From Qipengyuania mesophila (GTDB taxonomy: Bacteria; Pseudomonadota; Alphaproteobacteria; Sphingomonadales; Sphingomonadaceae): a DNA stretch of 64,000 nucleotides. The translations under genes were made by a program, and so were the position numbers. Under the pieces are notes generated by a model, which was not told the origin of the DNA, searched no databases, and saw only the letters and a list, made by a program, of their open reading frames with translations. Positions 8,520 through 18,386 of this stretch are shown piece by piece; within the stretch, counting starts at the first letter, position 1; every line of letters begins with the position of its first letter. Location of the stretch: positions 124,001-188,000 of the forward strand of contig NZ_JAIGNU010000003.1 of assembly GCF_019711655.1 (NCBI RefSeq), written 5' to 3'.

Positions 8520-9131
8520 ATGCTTTTCTACGACAGCCCCAATCCGGCGCCCAATCCGCGCCGCGTGCGCATCTTCGCGGCCGAAAAGGGCATCGAGCTT
8601 CCGATGCAGGAAGTGTCGATCCCCAAGCGCGAGCAGAAGGCGCCCGACTTCGTCGCGAAGAACCCGCGCGGGCAGACGCCGATCCTCGAGTTGGATGACG
8701 GCACGGTGATCGCCGAGAGCGTCGCGATCATGCGCTATCTCGAGGCCGAGCATCCCGAGCCGCCGCTGTTCGGCACGTCCTCTCGCGAAATCGCCGAAAT
8801 CGAGATGTGGAGCCGCAGGGTCGAGATGATCCTCATGCCGCCGGTGGGCGCGGTGTGGGTCCACACGCATCCCTTCACCGCCGCGCTTCCGGGCCGCAAC
8901 GCCGATTGGGGCGAGTCCAATCGTCCGCGCGTCGCCGACGCCATGCGCTTCTTCGACGAGTCGCTCGACGGACGCGACTACCTCGCGGGCGATGCCTATT
9001 CCGCCGCCGATATCCTGCTGCTGACCACGGTCGATTTCGCGAAGTTCGTCGGGCTGGAGATGCCCGAGGAATGCGGCAACCTCGCAGCCTGGCACGCGCG
9101 CGTCTCGGCGCGGCCCAGCGCCGCGGCCTGA
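8520..9131 (+). CDS. Glutathione S-transferase family protein
   Basis: A 203-residue cytosolic GST. The thioredoxin-like N-terminal domain (residues about 1-80) begins LFYDSPNPAPNPRRVRIF and holds the glutathione-binding segment GQTPILELDDGTVIAESVAI, with the cis-Pro and ES pair of the fold. The all-helical C-terminal domain contains the usual LAGDAYSAADILLLT motif. Substrate is unknown. It stands 14 bp after the preceding small ORF inside the propionate gene run, which may mean handling of reactive acyl or enoyl intermediates, but that is only inference. Confidence 0.9.
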   Translation: MLFYDSPNPAPNPRRVRIFAAEKGIELPMQEVSIPKREQKAPDFVAKNPRGQTPILELDDGTVIAESVAIMRYLEAEHPEPPLFGTSSREIAEIEMWSRRVEMILMPPVGAVWVHTHPFTAALPGRNADWGESNRPRVADAMRFFDESLDGRDYLAGDAYSAADILLLTTVDFAKFVGLEMPEECGNLAAWHARVSARPSAAA

Positions 9132-9229
9132 ATTCCGCAGCGCGCCGTAACGGACTTGCGCCGCGCCCTGTTCGCGGCCAATCTCGGTTGCGAAATAAAA
9201 CCAGACAAACGCACCTTGGGGAGAGACGC

Positions 9230-10015
9230 GTGAGCTACGAAACCATCATCGTCGAGAAGGACGGCCCGCTGACCACCATCACGCTTAACCGGCCCGACCG
9301 GCTGAACGCGATGCCGCCGCAGATGGCGGACGAGATCGGCGCGGCCTTCTACGACCTCGGCGACAGCCGCGCGGTGCTGATCACCGGCGCGGGCAAGGGC
9401 TTCTGCTCGGGCGCCGATCTCGCCGCGCGCGGCGAGGGCAGCGCGCTGCAGAACAAGGGCGGCAGCCACCGCGCGCTGCAGAACCACTACAACCCGGCGG
9501 TCAACATGGTGCTGCGCGCGCCGGTGCCGGTGATCTGCGCGGTCAATGGCCCCGCGGCGGGCGTCGGCTGTTCGCTCGCCTTGGCCGGAGACTTCGTCCT
9601 CGCGGGCAAGAGCGCCTATTTCCTCCAGGCATTCGTCAATATCGGCCTGGTGCCCGATGGCGGTTCGACCTGGCTCCTTTCGCGAGCGATCGGCCGTGCG
9701 CGCGCCACGCGGATGATGATGCTGGGCGAGAAGATCGGGGCGGAGCAGGCAGAGGACTGGGGCCTGATCTACAAGGCCTGCGACGACGATGCACTGCTCG
9801 ACGAGGCGAGGGCGCTGGCCGAGAAGCTCGCCAACGGCCCGACGCTCGCCTACGCCACGATGAAGGCGAATATCGGCAAGGCGCTCGACGGCACGCTGAC
9901 CGAGGTCTTCCTCGCCGAGGCAGAGGGCCAGCGGCTGGCGGGCGCGAGCAAGGATGCGATGGAAGGCGGCATGGCCTTCCTCCAGAAGCGCAAGCCCGCC
10001 TTCAAGGGCGAGTAA
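9230..10015 (+). CDS. Enoyl-CoA hydratase/isomerase family protein
   Basis: A 261-residue crotonase-fold protein. TLNRPDRLNAM near residue 20 is the family's N-terminal signature, and GKGFCSGADLAARG (about 60) is the first oxyanion-hole segment. NGPAAGVGCSLALAGD (about 105) is the second, and GLVPDGGSTWLLSR follows. The GVGCSLAL stretch and the Asp in PDGG resemble 2-(1,2-epoxy)-phenylacetyl-CoA isomerase-like (PaaG-type) members more than a classical hydratase with two Glu. The exact reaction is therefore open. GTG 9230 follows GGGGAGAG at a good distance. Roughly 100 bp separate it from the GST gene. Confidence 0.88.
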   Translation: MSYETIIVEKDGPLTTITLNRPDRLNAMPPQMADEIGAAFYDLGDSRAVLITGAGKGFCSGADLAARGEGSALQNKGGSHRALQNHYNPAVNMVLRAPVPVICAVNGPAAGVGCSLALAGDFVLAGKSAYFLQAFVNIGLVPDGGSTWLLSRAIGRARATRMMMLGEKIGAEQAEDWGLIYKACDDDALLDEARALAEKLANGPTLAYATMKANIGKALDGTLTEVFLAEAEGQRLAGASKDAMEGGMAFLQKRKPAFKGE

Positions 10016-10064
10016 TCGCGGCCACCTCTTCCCCTCTGCATACGATTGTGTTTAGGGGCAGGGC

Positions 10065-12221
10065 ATGAGTGACACGCCGAGCTACGACGACTGGAAGCCT
10101 CTCGCCGACAAGGAAGTGAAGGGGCGCGATCTCACCTGGCACACGCCCGAGGGGATCGATGTGAAGCCGCTCTATACGAGCGCGGACACCGACGGCCTGG
10201 ATCCGGGCGTGCCCGGCATCGCGCCCTTCACGCGCGGGCCCTACGCCTCGATGTACACCGGGCGCCCGTGGACCATCCGCCAGTATGCCGGTTTCTCCAC
10301 CGCCGAGGAATCGAACGCCTTCTATCGTCGCAACCTCGCCGCGGGTCAGAAGGGGCTGTCGGTCGCTTTCGACCTTGCCACACATCGCGGCTATGACAGT
10401 GACCACCCGCGTGTCGTCGGCGATGTCGGCAAGGCGGGCGTCGCGATCGACACCGTGCGCGACATGGAAATCCTGTTCGACCAGATCCCGCTCGACCAGA
10501 TGAGTGTGTCGATGACGATGAACGGCGCGGTGATCCCGGTCATGGCGTTCTACATCGTAGCGGCGGAGCGGCAGGGCGTTGCGCAGGACAAGCTTTCGGG
10601 GACCATCCAGAACGACATCCTCAAGGAGTTCATGGTCCGCAACACCTATATCTACCCGCCCGAGCCGAGCATGCGGATCGTTTCGGACATCATCGCATAT
10701 ACTTCGGCCAACATGCCGAAATTCAACAGCATTTCGATCTCGGGCTATCACATGCACGAGGCCGGTGCGACCGCGGTGCAGGAACTCGCCTTCACCATCG
10801 CCGACGGCAAGGAATACGCCAAGCGCGCGATGGAGGCCGGGCTCGACATCGATGCCTTCGCGCCGCGCCTGTCCTTCTTCTGGGGCATCGGCATGAACTT
10901 CTTCATGGAGATCGCGAAGATGCGCGCCGCTCGTGCACTGTGGCATGACGTGATGAGCGGTCTGGGCGCGCAGAACGAGAAGTCGAAGATGCTCCGCACG
11001 CACTGCCAGACGAGCGGTGTGTCGCTGCAGGAACAGGATCCCTACAACAACGTCATCCGCACCACGGTGGAAGCGATGGCCGCGGTGCTGGGCGGCACGC
11101 AGTCGCTCCACACCAATGCGCTCGACGAGGCGATCGCGCTGCCGACCGATTTCAGCGCCCGCATCGCGCGCAACACGCAGCTGGTGATCCAGGAAGAGAC
11201 CGGCATCACCAATGTCGCCGATCCGCTGGGCGGAAGCTACTATATCGAGAGCCTCACCGCGGCGCTGGTCGAGAAGGCGCAGGCCCTGCTCGACGAGGTC
11301 GAGGCGACGGGCGGGATGACCGCCTATGTCGCCAGCGGCAAGCCCAAGGCGCAGATCGAGGAGGCCGCCGCCGCCAAGCAGGCCAGCGTCGACAAGGGCG
11401 AGACGGTGATCGTCGGCGTCAACAAGTACCGCCGCGACAAGGAAGACGAGATCGACACGCTCGATATCGACAACCACAAGGTCCGCCAGAGCCAGATCGC
11501 GCGGTTGGAGAAGGTCCGCGCGGGCCGCGACGAATTCGCCTGCAAGGCCGCGCTCGACGCGCTGGCGCGCGGTGCGGCGCAGCGCGAGGGCAATTTGCTC
11601 GCGCTGGCGGTCGAGGCGGCGCGCCACGATGCGACGCTGGGCGAGATCTCCACCGCGATGGAGGATGCCTGGGGCCGCTACGACACCATGCCCAAGCCGG
11701 TGCGCGGGGTCTATTCCTCCGCCTATGCCGAGGACGACCGCTACCGGCAGGTCGTCGCGGGCGTGAAGGCGGTCGAGCGCCGCCTGGGCCGCGCGCCGAG
11801 GCTGATGGTCGCCAAGATGGGCCAGGACGGGCACGATCGCGGCGCCAACGTCATCGCCAGCGCCTTCGCCGACATGGGCTTCGAGGTCATTTCCGGCCCG
11901 CTGTTCCAGACGCCCGAGGAAACCCGCGACATGGCGCTCGAACACGATGTCGACGCGATCGGCGCCAGCAGCCTCGCGGCGGGGCACAAGACGCTCATCC
12001 CCGAACTGGTCGGCCTGCTGAAAGAAGCGGGCCGCGCCGACATCAAGGTCATCGCCGGCGGCGTGATCCCGCAGAAGGACTACGATTTCCTCCGCGATGC
12101 CGGGGTCCAGGGCATCTACGGGCCGGGCAGCAATGTCGTCGAATGCGCGGCCGACGTGCTGCGCCTGCTAGGCCACAACATGCCGCCTGCGGGTGAGGAC
12201 CTGGACGAGGCGGCGGAGTGA
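10065..12221 (+). CDS. scpA: Methylmalonyl-CoA mutase
   Basis: A 718-residue adenosylcobalamin enzyme converting (R)-methylmalonyl-CoA to succinyl-CoA. The N-terminal TIM-barrel substrate domain includes the long [16 protein letters not shown] and [14 protein letters not shown] segments. The C-terminal B12-binding domain (about 580-718) shows the DxHxxG motif in [10 protein letters not shown], then the SxL pair (ASSLAAGHK) and the GG of VIAGGVIP. This is the homodimeric or large-subunit type with everything in one chain. It requires cobalamin. No B12 riboswitch is visible just upstream, and the start follows GGGGCAGGGC. Its TGA overlaps the next ORF by 4 bp. Confidence 0.96.
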   Translation: MSDTPSYDDWKPLADKEVKGRDLTWHTPEGIDVKPLYTSADTDGLDPGVPGIAPFTRGPYASMYTGRPWTIRQYAGFSTAEESNAFYRRNLAAGQKGLSVAFDLATHRGYDSDHPRVVGDVGKAGVAIDTVRDMEILFDQIPLDQMSVSMTMNGAVIPVMAFYIVAAERQGVAQDKLSGTIQNDILKEFMVRNTYIYPPEPSMRIVSDIIAYTSANMPKFNSISISGYHMHEAGATAVQELAFTIADGKEYAKRAMEAGLDIDAFAPRLSFFWGIGMNFFMEIAKMRAARALWHDVMSGLGAQNEKSKMLRTHCQTSGVSLQEQDPYNNVIRTTVEAMAAVLGGTQSLHTNALDEAIALPTDFSARIARNTQLVIQEETGITNVADPLGGSYYIESLTAALVEKAQALLDEVEATGGMTAYVASGKPKAQIEEAAAAKQASVDKGETVIVGVNKYRRDKEDEIDTLDIDNHKVRQSQIARLEKVRAGRDEFACKAALDALARGAAQREGNLLALAVEAARHDATLGEISTAMEDAWGRYDTMPKPVRGVYSSAYAEDDRYRQVVAGVKAVERRLGRAPRLMVAKMGQDGHDRGANVIASAFADMGFEVISGPLFQTPEETRDMALEHDVDAIGASSLAAGHKTLIPELVGLLKEAGRADIKVIAGGVIPQKDYDFLRDAGVQGIYGPGSNVVECAADVLRLLGHNMPPAGEDLDEAAE

Positions 12222-12457
12222 GGAAGCGTCGCGTTCGATTTGTCGGCTTTTTTACTCTCTTGGTTGGAATTCTGATTTCGCCGGTGAAGGAATGGGCTTT
12301 GCGCTGCCGATCAAATCCGTGGGGATGGTTGGAAGCCGAGTGCCATGCTTTCAAGGAGGCCCACTGGCCGTGGGGCTATGCCGTAGTGACACTTGGGCTA
12401 ATGCTGATTGTGCTCAGCCTGTTTTCTCCAAGCTTGAATCGAGATCCTAATGACTGA
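12218..12457 (+). CDS. Small two-helix membrane protein between mutase and bioB
   Basis: A 79-residue ORF of unknown function. GTG 12218 overlaps the mutase TGA (GTGA), and the 3' end overlaps bioB by 8 bp. Two hydrophobic segments ([16 protein letters not shown] and [18 protein letters not shown]) flank a short loop with two Cys and several Trp. It is less GC-rich than the enzyme genes. The double overlap and position argue for a real coupled gene. It is the clearest of three such ORFs in this run. Confidence 0.6.
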   Translation: MRKRRVRFVGFFTLLVGILISPVKEWALRCRSNPWGWLEAECHAFKEAHWPWGYAVVTLGLMLIVLSLFSPSLNRDPND

Positions 12458-13460
12458 CATCCGCACCGACTGGACCCGCGAGGAAATCGCGGCGCTGTTC
12501 GATCTCCCGTTCACCGAGCTGCTCTTCCAAGCCGCCACGGTCCACCGCGAGTTCCATCCGCCCGAGCAGGTGCAGCTCTGCACGCTGCTCAGCATCAAGA
12601 CCGGCGGGTGCCCCGAGGATTGCGGCTATTGCTCGCAGTCGGTGAAGGCCGATTCCGGCGTCGAGGCGACCAAGCTGATGGAGGTGCAATCGGTCCTCCA
12701 GCGCGCGGCGCAGGCGAAGGATGCGGGCAGCCAGCGCTTCTGCATGGGCGCGGCGTGGCGCAATCCCAAGGACCGCGACATGCCCGCGATCGTCGAGATC
12801 GTGAAGGGGGTGCGCGCCATGGGGCTCGAGACCTGCATGACGCTGGGCATGCTGACGCCGAAACAGGCGGACATGCTCAAGGAAGCCGGGCTCGACTATT
12901 ACAACCACAATGTCGACACCGGGCCCGAATATTACGAGCGGGTGATCTCGACGCGCAATTATCAGGACCGGCTCGATACGCTGCAGAACGTCCGCGACGC
13001 GGGCATCAACGTGTGCAGCGGCGGCATCGTCGGCATGGGCGAAACGCGCGCGGACCGGGTGGGCTTCGTCCACACGCTCGCCACGCTCGAACGCCATCCC
13101 GAAAGCGTGCCGGTCAATGCGTTGGTGCCGGTCAAGGGCACGGTGCTGGGCGACATGCTCGCCGACACGCCGCTCGCCAAGATCGACGATATCGAATTCG
13201 TCCGCACCGTCGCGGTGGCGCGCATCTGCATGCCGATGAGCATGGTGCGCCTCTCCGCCGGTCGCGAGAGCATGAGCGAGGCGACGCAGGCGCTGTGCTT
13301 CATGGCGGGCGCGAACTCGATCTTCACCGGCGACAAGCTCCTCACCGCGCCCAATGCGGGCGACGACAGCGACGCCGCGCTCTTCGCCAAGCTGGGGCTG
13401 ACCGCGCTCAAGGGCGAGGAGCCGATGCGGACGTGCAAGGCGATGGAACCAGCGGAATGA
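12450..13460 (+). CDS. bioB: Biotin synthase
   Basis: A 336-residue radical-SAM enzyme inserting sulfur into dethiobiotin. The CxxxCxxC cluster motif is CPEDCGYC near residue 52. The auxiliary cluster ligands include the Cys of RFCMGAAW, the Cys of METCMTLG and the Arg region RLSAGRES. It overlaps the preceding small ORF. Location is informative: it stands among carboxylase genes whose alpha subunit (pccA, next on this strand) needs biotin, and it is not beside bioA, bioD or bioF. ATG 12450 is the only start consistent with family length. Confidence 0.96.
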   Translation: MTDIRTDWTREEIAALFDLPFTELLFQAATVHREFHPPEQVQLCTLLSIKTGGCPEDCGYCSQSVKADSGVEATKLMEVQSVLQRAAQAKDAGSQRFCMGAAWRNPKDRDMPAIVEIVKGVRAMGLETCMTLGMLTPKQADMLKEAGLDYYNHNVDTGPEYYERVISTRNYQDRLDTLQNVRDAGINVCSGGIVGMGETRADRVGFVHTLATLERHPESVPVNALVPVKGTVLGDMLADTPLAKIDDIEFVRTVAVARICMPMSMVRLSAGRESMSEATQALCFMAGANSIFTGDKLLTAPNAGDDSDAALFAKLGLTALKGEEPMRTCKAMEPAE

Positions 13461-13474
13461 TCACGCACCAATCC

Positions 13475-13565
13475 CGTCATGCTGAACTTGTTTCAGCATC
13501 CATTTCTCAAATAGCACCGTCGGCCGCAAAGGTTCGATGGACCCTGAAACAAGTTCAGGGTGACG
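13475..13565. repeat. Palindromic intergenic repeat between bioB and pccA
   Basis: The left arm (13475-13504) holds GCTGAACTTGTTTCAG and the right arm (13535-13565) holds CTGAAACAAGTTCAGGG. Each arm is itself a near-palindrome, and the two arms are inverted copies of each other. CTGAACTTGTTTCAG-type units are, as far as I recall, common intergenic repeats in Sphingomonadales genomes. It may act as a hairpin that separates bioB from pccA transcripts. Only one copy is present in this window. Confidence 0.75.
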
Positions 13566-13582
13566 AAGTTCTTGGGGGCTAG

Positions 13583-15634
13583 ATGTTCAAGAAAATCCTC
13601 ATCGCCAATCGCGGCGAAATCGCCTGTCGCGTCATCAAGACCGCGCGGCGCATGGGTATCGCGACCGTCGCGGTTTATTCCGACGCCGACGCGCGGGCGC
13701 CCTTCGTGCGCATGGCCGACGAGGCGGTGCATATCGGCCCGGCGCAGGCGGCGGAGAGCTATCTCGTCGCCGACAAGATCGTCGCCGCGTGCAAGCAGAC
13801 CGGCGCCGAGGCGGTGCATCCCGGTTATGGATTCCTGTCCGAGCGTGCGAGTTTCGTCGAGGCGCTGGCCAAGGAGAACATCGCCTTCATCGGCCCGCCT
13901 GCAAAGGCGATTGCAGCGATGGGCGACAAGATTGAATCGAAGAAGATCGCGCGCGAGGCGGGCGTGAACGTCGTCCCCGGTTTCGTCGGCGAGATCCGCG
14001 ATACCGACCATGCGGTCGAGATCAGCAACGATATCGGCTATCCGGTGATGATGAAGGCCAGCGCCGGCGGCGGTGGCAAGGGCATGCGCCTCGCGTACTC
14101 GGAAAAGGACGTGCGCGAAGGCTTCGAGAGCGTGAAGCGCGAGGGGCTCAACAGCTTCGGCGACGACCGCGTCTTCATTGAGAAGTTCATCGAGGACCCG
14201 CGCCACATCGAGATCCAGATCCTCGGCGACAAGCACGGCAACGTCATCTACCTCAACGAGCGCGAATGCTCGATCCAGCGCCGCCACCAGAAGGTGGTCG
14301 AGGAAGCGCCTTCGCCCTTCGTCACCCCTAAGATGCGCCAGAGCATGGGCGAGCAGTGCGTCGCGCTGTCGAAGGCGGTCGGCTATTACAGCGCGGGCAC
14401 GGTCGAGCTGATCGTCAGCGGCGCCGACAAGACCGGCGAGAGCTTCTACTTCCTCGAAATGAACACCCGGCTGCAGGTGGAACACCCGGTGACCGAGGCG
14501 ATCACCGGGGTGGACCTGGTCGAGCAGATGATCCGCGTCGCAGCGGGCGAGAAGCTCGCCATGACGCAGGACGACGTGAAGATCGACGGCTGGGCGATCG
14601 AGAACCGCGTCTACGCCGAAGATCCCTATCGCGGCTTCCTGCCTTCCACCGGGCGCCTGGTCCGTTACCAGCCGCCGGTCGAGCCCTGGGCCGATGACGG
14701 TTCCGAGAACGGTCGCCGCGGCGTCGACGGCATCCGTGTCGACGACGGCGTGTTCGAAGGCGGCGAGGTTTCGATGTTCTACGACCCGATGATCGCCAAG
14801 CTGGTGACCTGGGGCGCAACGCGCGACGAGGCCGCCGATCTGCAGGTCGCCGCGCTCGACGCCTTCCGTATCGAGGGGCTGGGGCACAATGTCGATTTCC
14901 TCAGCGCCATCATGCAGCATCCGCGCTTCCGTTCGGGCGAGCTGACCACCGGCTTCATCGCCGAGGAATATCCCGAGGGGTTTGAAGGCGCCGCCACGCC
15001 CGAGCGCACGATCGGCGTACTCGCCGCGGTCGCGGGCCTCGTCTCCACCGCCGACGCCGACCGCTCGCGCCGGATCGAGGGCCAGCTCAACGGCCCGCTG
15101 CTGCCGCCGGGCGACTGGACCGTGCGCATCGACGGCGAGGACCATGCGGTCGTGCTCGAGGAAGACGGCGTCCATGTCGACGGCGAACAGGTCACGCTGG
15201 CCTTCGAATACACGCCGGGCGACCGCTTCATCGCGGTCGAGTTGTTCGATAACGGCGCGGAGGAGGACGAGGCGGCGATCGAAAGCTACGGCATCCAGAT
15301 CGAGCCCACGCGCAGTGGCTATCGCATGACCACGCGCGGCGCGAAGCACGAGCTGCGCGTGCTGCCGACGCGCATCGCCCATCTCGCCGAGCACATGATC
15401 GAGAAGATCCCGCCCGACCTTTCCAAGCTGCTGATCTGCCCGATGCCGGGCCTGCTGGTGAAGCTGCATGTCGAGGAAGGCGAGGAGGTCCAGCCGGGCC
15501 AGCCGCTCGCCACGGTCGAGGCGATGAAGATGGAGAACATCCTCCGCGCCGAGAAGGAAGCGGTGGTCGGCAAGATCAACGCCGCCGAGGGCGACAGCCT
15601 CGCGGTCGACGCGGTGATCCTCGAACTCGAATAG
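13583..15634 (+). CDS. pccA: Propionyl-/acetyl-CoA carboxylase alpha subunit (biotin-carrying)
   Basis: A 683-residue protein joining biotin carboxylase to a biotin carrier domain. It opens with FKKILIANRGEIACRVI, has the ATP-grasp glycine loop KASAGGGGKGMR (about 155) and the family signature FLEMNTRLQVEHPVTE. A middle BT-type domain follows, and the C-terminal biotinyl domain carries EAMKMEN, whose Lys receives biotin. It carboxylates biotin with bicarbonate and ATP, and PccB (6104) then transfers the CO2. Length and the BT domain favour propionyl-CoA over 3-methylcrotonyl-CoA carboxylase, as do the mutase and epimerase genes nearby. A palindromic repeat lies just upstream. Confidence 0.95.
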   Translation: MFKKILIANRGEIACRVIKTARRMGIATVAVYSDADARAPFVRMADEAVHIGPAQAAESYLVADKIVAACKQTGAEAVHPGYGFLSERASFVEALAKENIAFIGPPAKAIAAMGDKIESKKIAREAGVNVVPGFVGEIRDTDHAVEISNDIGYPVMMKASAGGGGKGMRLAYSEKDVREGFESVKREGLNSFGDDRVFIEKFIEDPRHIEIQILGDKHGNVIYLNERECSIQRRHQKVVEEAPSPFVTPKMRQSMGEQCVALSKAVGYYSAGTVELIVSGADKTGESFYFLEMNTRLQVEHPVTEAITGVDLVEQMIRVAAGEKLAMTQDDVKIDGWAIENRVYAEDPYRGFLPSTGRLVRYQPPVEPWADDGSENGRRGVDGIRVDDGVFEGGEVSMFYDPMIAKLVTWGATRDEAADLQVAALDAFRIEGLGHNVDFLSAIMQHPRFRSGELTTGFIAEEYPEGFEGAATPERTIGVLAAVAGLVSTADADRSRRIEGQLNGPLLPPGDWTVRIDGEDHAVVLEEDGVHVDGEQVTLAFEYTPGDRFIAVELFDNGAEEDEAAIESYGIQIEPTRSGYRMTTRGAKHELRVLPTRIAHLAEHMIEKIPPDLSKLLICPMPGLLVKLHVEEGEEVQPGQPLATVEAMKMENILRAEKEAVVGKINAAEGDSLAVDAVILELE

Positions 15635-15643
15635 GGCCGCGCG

Positions 15644-16099
15644 TTAGAGCGCGAGGTGGTAGCACTGGTTGTGCGGGCCGTTTGCGTAGTCCGCGAAGCC
15701 GTCGCCCGGGACGAAACCGCGCGCGGTGTAGAGGCCGATGGCAGGCGCGAATTCCGCGCTGGTGCCCGTTTCGAGGCTTAGCCGGGCAAAGCCCTCGTCG
15801 CGTGCGATTGCGATCAGCGCCTCGAGCAGCGCGCGCGCGACGCCCTTGCCGAGATGGTCGGGATGCGTGCGCATCGACTTGAGCTCGGCGGTGTCGGTCG
15901 ACAGGCGCTTCATCGCACCGATGCCGAGCAGGTGCTCGCCGTCCCATGCGCCGAGCAGCGTCACCGCGGGCCCCGACAGCCCGCTGACGTCGAGCGCGAA
16001 GCTGGTGCCGGGTGGCGAGACCGCGAGCATGTCGCGCTGGTGGAATTCGATCATGGCACGCACCGCGGCGTCGGCGAGGTCGGCCGTTTCGATGCGCAT
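15644..16099 (-). CDS. GNAT-family N-acetyltransferase
   Basis: A 151-residue acetyltransferase. The acetyl-CoA pyrophosphate-binding loop is RTHPDHLGKGVARALLEAL (about residue 75-93), and the C-terminal part shows GLYTARGFVPGDGFADY, typical of the fold. The substrate is unknown. ATG 16099 begins 2 bp after the stop of the upstream cyclase gene, so it is the last gene of a three-gene minus-strand operon (POT transporter, cyclase, GNAT). Its 3' end converges on pccA, 9 bp away. Confidence 0.88.
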   Translation of the reverse strand: MRIETADLADAAVRAMIEFHQRDMLAVSPPGTSFALDVSGLSGPAVTLLGAWDGEHLLGIGAMKRLSTDTAELKSMRTHPDHLGKGVARALLEALIAIARDEGFARLSLETGTSAEFAPAIGLYTARGFVPGDGFADYANGPHNQCYHLAL

Positions 16100-16101
16100 G
16101 C

Positions 16102-16872
16102 TCAGTCCTCGACCAGCGCCACCGCGCGGATCCAGCCCGCGCTGGCGCGCTCGATCTTCACCGGGAAGCAACTGAAGGTGAAACCGTGGCTGGGCAGGCT
16201 GCCGAGATTGGTGAGCTTTTCGATTTGATAATAAGGGCGGATGCGCCCCGCCTTGTGGCCTTCCCAGATGATCGACGGGTCCCTGGTTTCGGCCCAACGC
16301 TTCGCCGTGTGGCTGAACGGCGCATCCCAGCTCCAGGCGTCGGTCCCGACCACCTCGACCCCGCGTTCGGTCAGCCACAGCGTCGCCTCGGCGCCGAGCC
16401 CGACGCCCTGGTCGGTGAAGTTCTCGGTCCCGTAGACCGCGCCCGACTGGACCAGCACGATGTCAAGCGGCTGAAGCTCGTAGCCGATCGCAGCGAACGA
16501 TTCCTCGACCTCCACAGCACTCACCACATGGCCGTGCGGCAGATGGCTGAAATCGAGCTTCACGCCGGGGCGGAAGAAGCGGTCGAGCGGGGCCTCGTCG
16601 ATACTCGGGGCGGGGCTCGCGCCGTCATCCGTGGTCGAGTGGTAGTGCCACGGCGCATCCATATGCGTGCCGTTGTGCGTCGAGAGCTCGAGCATCTCGA
16701 CCGCCCAGCCTTCGCCGTCGGGCAGATCGTCCTTTTCGAGCCCCGGGAAGAACATGGCGATCTGCTGCCATGTGCTCTCGTGGGTCATGTAGGTGACCTT
16801 GGGCCGCATCACCTCCGGGTCCGAAATCACGTTATTGGTGATCGGGATCGAAAGGTCGATGAAACGGGTCAT
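16102..16872 (-). CDS. Cyclase/arylformamidase-like metal hydrolase
   Basis: A 256-residue member of the putative cyclase family that includes bacterial kynurenine formamidase. The metal-binding signature is STHNGTHMDAPWHYHS (about residues 64-79), with a further conserved VGTDAWSWDAPF region near 180. Known members hydrolyse N-formylkynurenine or related amides and lactones, but this sequence alone does not fix the substrate. The ATG overlaps the peptide-transporter stop by 4 bp, and the GNAT gene follows within 2 bp. A compound brought in by the transporter may be its substrate (inference). Confidence 0.88.
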   Translation of the reverse strand: MTRFIDLSIPITNNVISDPEVMRPKVTYMTHESTWQQIAMFFPGLEKDDLPDGEGWAVEMLELSTHNGTHMDAPWHYHSTTDDGASPAPSIDEAPLDRFFRPGVKLDFSHLPHGHVVSAVEVEESFAAIGYELQPLDIVLVQSGAVYGTENFTDQGVGLGAEATLWLTERGVEVVGTDAWSWDAPFSHTAKRWAETRDPSIIWEGHKAGRIRPYYQIEKLTNLGSLPSHGFTFSCFPVKIERASAGWIRAVALVED

Positions 16873-18269
16873 GCGAGCGCTGCGTCCTCCGGATGCGCAT
16901 CATGCATCAGTCGCGGCGCGAGGAGAAGCTTGAACAGCACGAAGACCGCGCCGGCACCGGCCGCAAAGCCCATGTGTATCAGCCAGAACTGCGGCACCGG
17001 CATCGTCTCGAACCAGCCGCCGACCCAGCCGACCATCGAATTGGCCCCGAAGAAGGCGAGGTAATAGAGGCCGATCACGGTCGCGTTGATCTGCTTGGGC
17101 GCAAGCCGTGCGAAGAGCGCCAGGCTGACGGGCAGCATGTGCGCGAAGCCGATCGAGTTCACCACATGGAACATGACCGGCCAGAACAGGCCGATCTTCT
17201 CGCCAGCCGGGGTGGTCGCGGCGGCAAGGTAGAGACAGGCCATGCCGCCGATCGAGAAGACCGAGCCGATGATGATCTTGGTCAGTTCGTCGGGCTCGGC
17301 CCACTTGGTCTTCCACCAGCGATAGAAGCCCGCGACGATGGCGAGGAAGCTGACCGACACCACGGCGTCGAGCGTGATCAGCCATGTCGTGGGGAGCTTG
17401 TCCCCGCTCCAATAGAGCGCGAAATCGCGGTCGCCCCAAACGAGATAGGCGTTGAAGATCTGGTTGTTGGGCACGATCGCCACCGCGAGTACGGGGATCA
17501 GCAGGATCAACGCCGCGGTCGCGAGCCAGTCCTGGCGCGACATCGGTGCCTTCTCCTCGGGCTTCTTCTCGGCCACGTCGAAATGCTCGGCGGGCAGGTA
17601 TTTCTGGCCCGCGACATAGATGCCCAGGCCCAGCAGCATCCCGACGCCTGCCGCGCCGAAACCATAATGCCAGCCCATGGTCTCGCCCAGCGTGCCGACG
17701 ATCAGCGGGCTGGCGATGACGCCGGCATTGATGGCGAGGTAGAAGATCTGGAAGGCGTCCGCGCGGCGCAGGTCTTCGGGCTTGTAGAGGCTGCCGACCT
17801 GGCTCGCGATATTGCCCTTGAACATGCCCGAGCCGAGGATCAGGCACAGCAGCGCGAGGAGGAAGGTGACGTTGAAGGCCATCAGGAAATGGCCTGCCGC
17901 CATGGTCACCGCACCGAGCAGGACGGTGCGCCGCTTGCCCAGCAGGCGGTCGGCGATCCAGCCGCCGAGGATCGGCGTCAAATAGACGCTGGCGGCATAG
18001 GTGCCGAAGATCGCGCTGGCGAAGGGCTGGCCGTCGATCCCGCCATAGAGAGCGCGTAGCTGCTCGATGCCCGCGACCTGTTCGACTTCGCCGGGCAGCA
18101 GCAAGGACTTGGTCATGTAGAGCACCAGCAGTGCCTGCATGCCGTAGAAACTGAAGCGCTCCCATGCCTCGGTGAAGGCGAGGTAACCGAGCCCCTTGGG
18201 GTGGCCGAGGAAGCTGCGGTCCTCGGGTTCGGAAAAACGGGGTTCGGGGGTCGCTTCGGCGACGGTCAT
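16869..18269 (-). CDS. POT-family proton-coupled peptide transporter
   Basis: A 466-residue, roughly 14-helix transporter. The N-terminal helix carries the POT signature EAWERFSFYGMQALLV, in which ExxERFxxYG mediates proton coupling. Further helices show GGWIADRLLGKRRTVLLGA (the MFS A-like loop) and FYLAINAGVIASPLIVG. It imports di- and tripeptides with protons across the inner membrane. ATG 18269 (MTVAEATPEP) is preferred because AGGAG lies 9 bp upstream; the longer open frame begins in non-conserved sequence. First gene of the transporter-cyclase-GNAT operon. Confidence 0.92.
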   Translation of the reverse strand: MTVAEATPEPRFSEPEDRSFLGHPKGLGYLAFTEAWERFSFYGMQALLVLYMTKSLLLPGEVEQVAGIEQLRALYGGIDGQPFASAIFGTYAASVYLTPILGGWIADRLLGKRRTVLLGAVTMAAGHFLMAFNVTFLLALLCLILGSGMFKGNIASQVGSLYKPEDLRRADAFQIFYLAINAGVIASPLIVGTLGETMGWHYGFGAAGVGMLLGLGIYVAGQKYLPAEHFDVAEKKPEEKAPMSRQDWLATAALILLIPVLAVAIVPNNQIFNAYLVWGDRDFALYWSGDKLPTTWLITLDAVVSVSFLAIVAGFYRWWKTKWAEPDELTKIIIGSVFSIGGMACLYLAAATTPAGEKIGLFWPVMFHVVNSIGFAHMLPVSLALFARLAPKQINATVIGLYYLAFFGANSMVGWVGGWFETMPVPQFWLIHMGFAAGAGAVFVLFKLLLAPRLMHDAHPEDAALA

Positions 18270-18386
18270 GGGCGGCTCCTCTCCTGTCCGGGGCGAGGGA
18301 TAGCCGCGCGTCGCATCAGTGTCGCGCAATTTTGGAAGTCGTTGGTGGAAAAATGCTGCGCAGCATCGCCGCAGCACGAAGACCGG

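Noticed and set aside
10002..11987. 661-residue open frame on the minus strand over the mutase gene
   Set aside because: It is a shadow of the GC-rich coding strand. The composition is Arg/Gly/Ala/His-rich with no motif, and the plus-strand gene is certain.
13493..15469. 658-residue open frame opposite pccA
   Set aside because: Shadow frame with an Asp/Leu/Val/His-biased, motif-free product opposite a clear biotin carboxylase gene.
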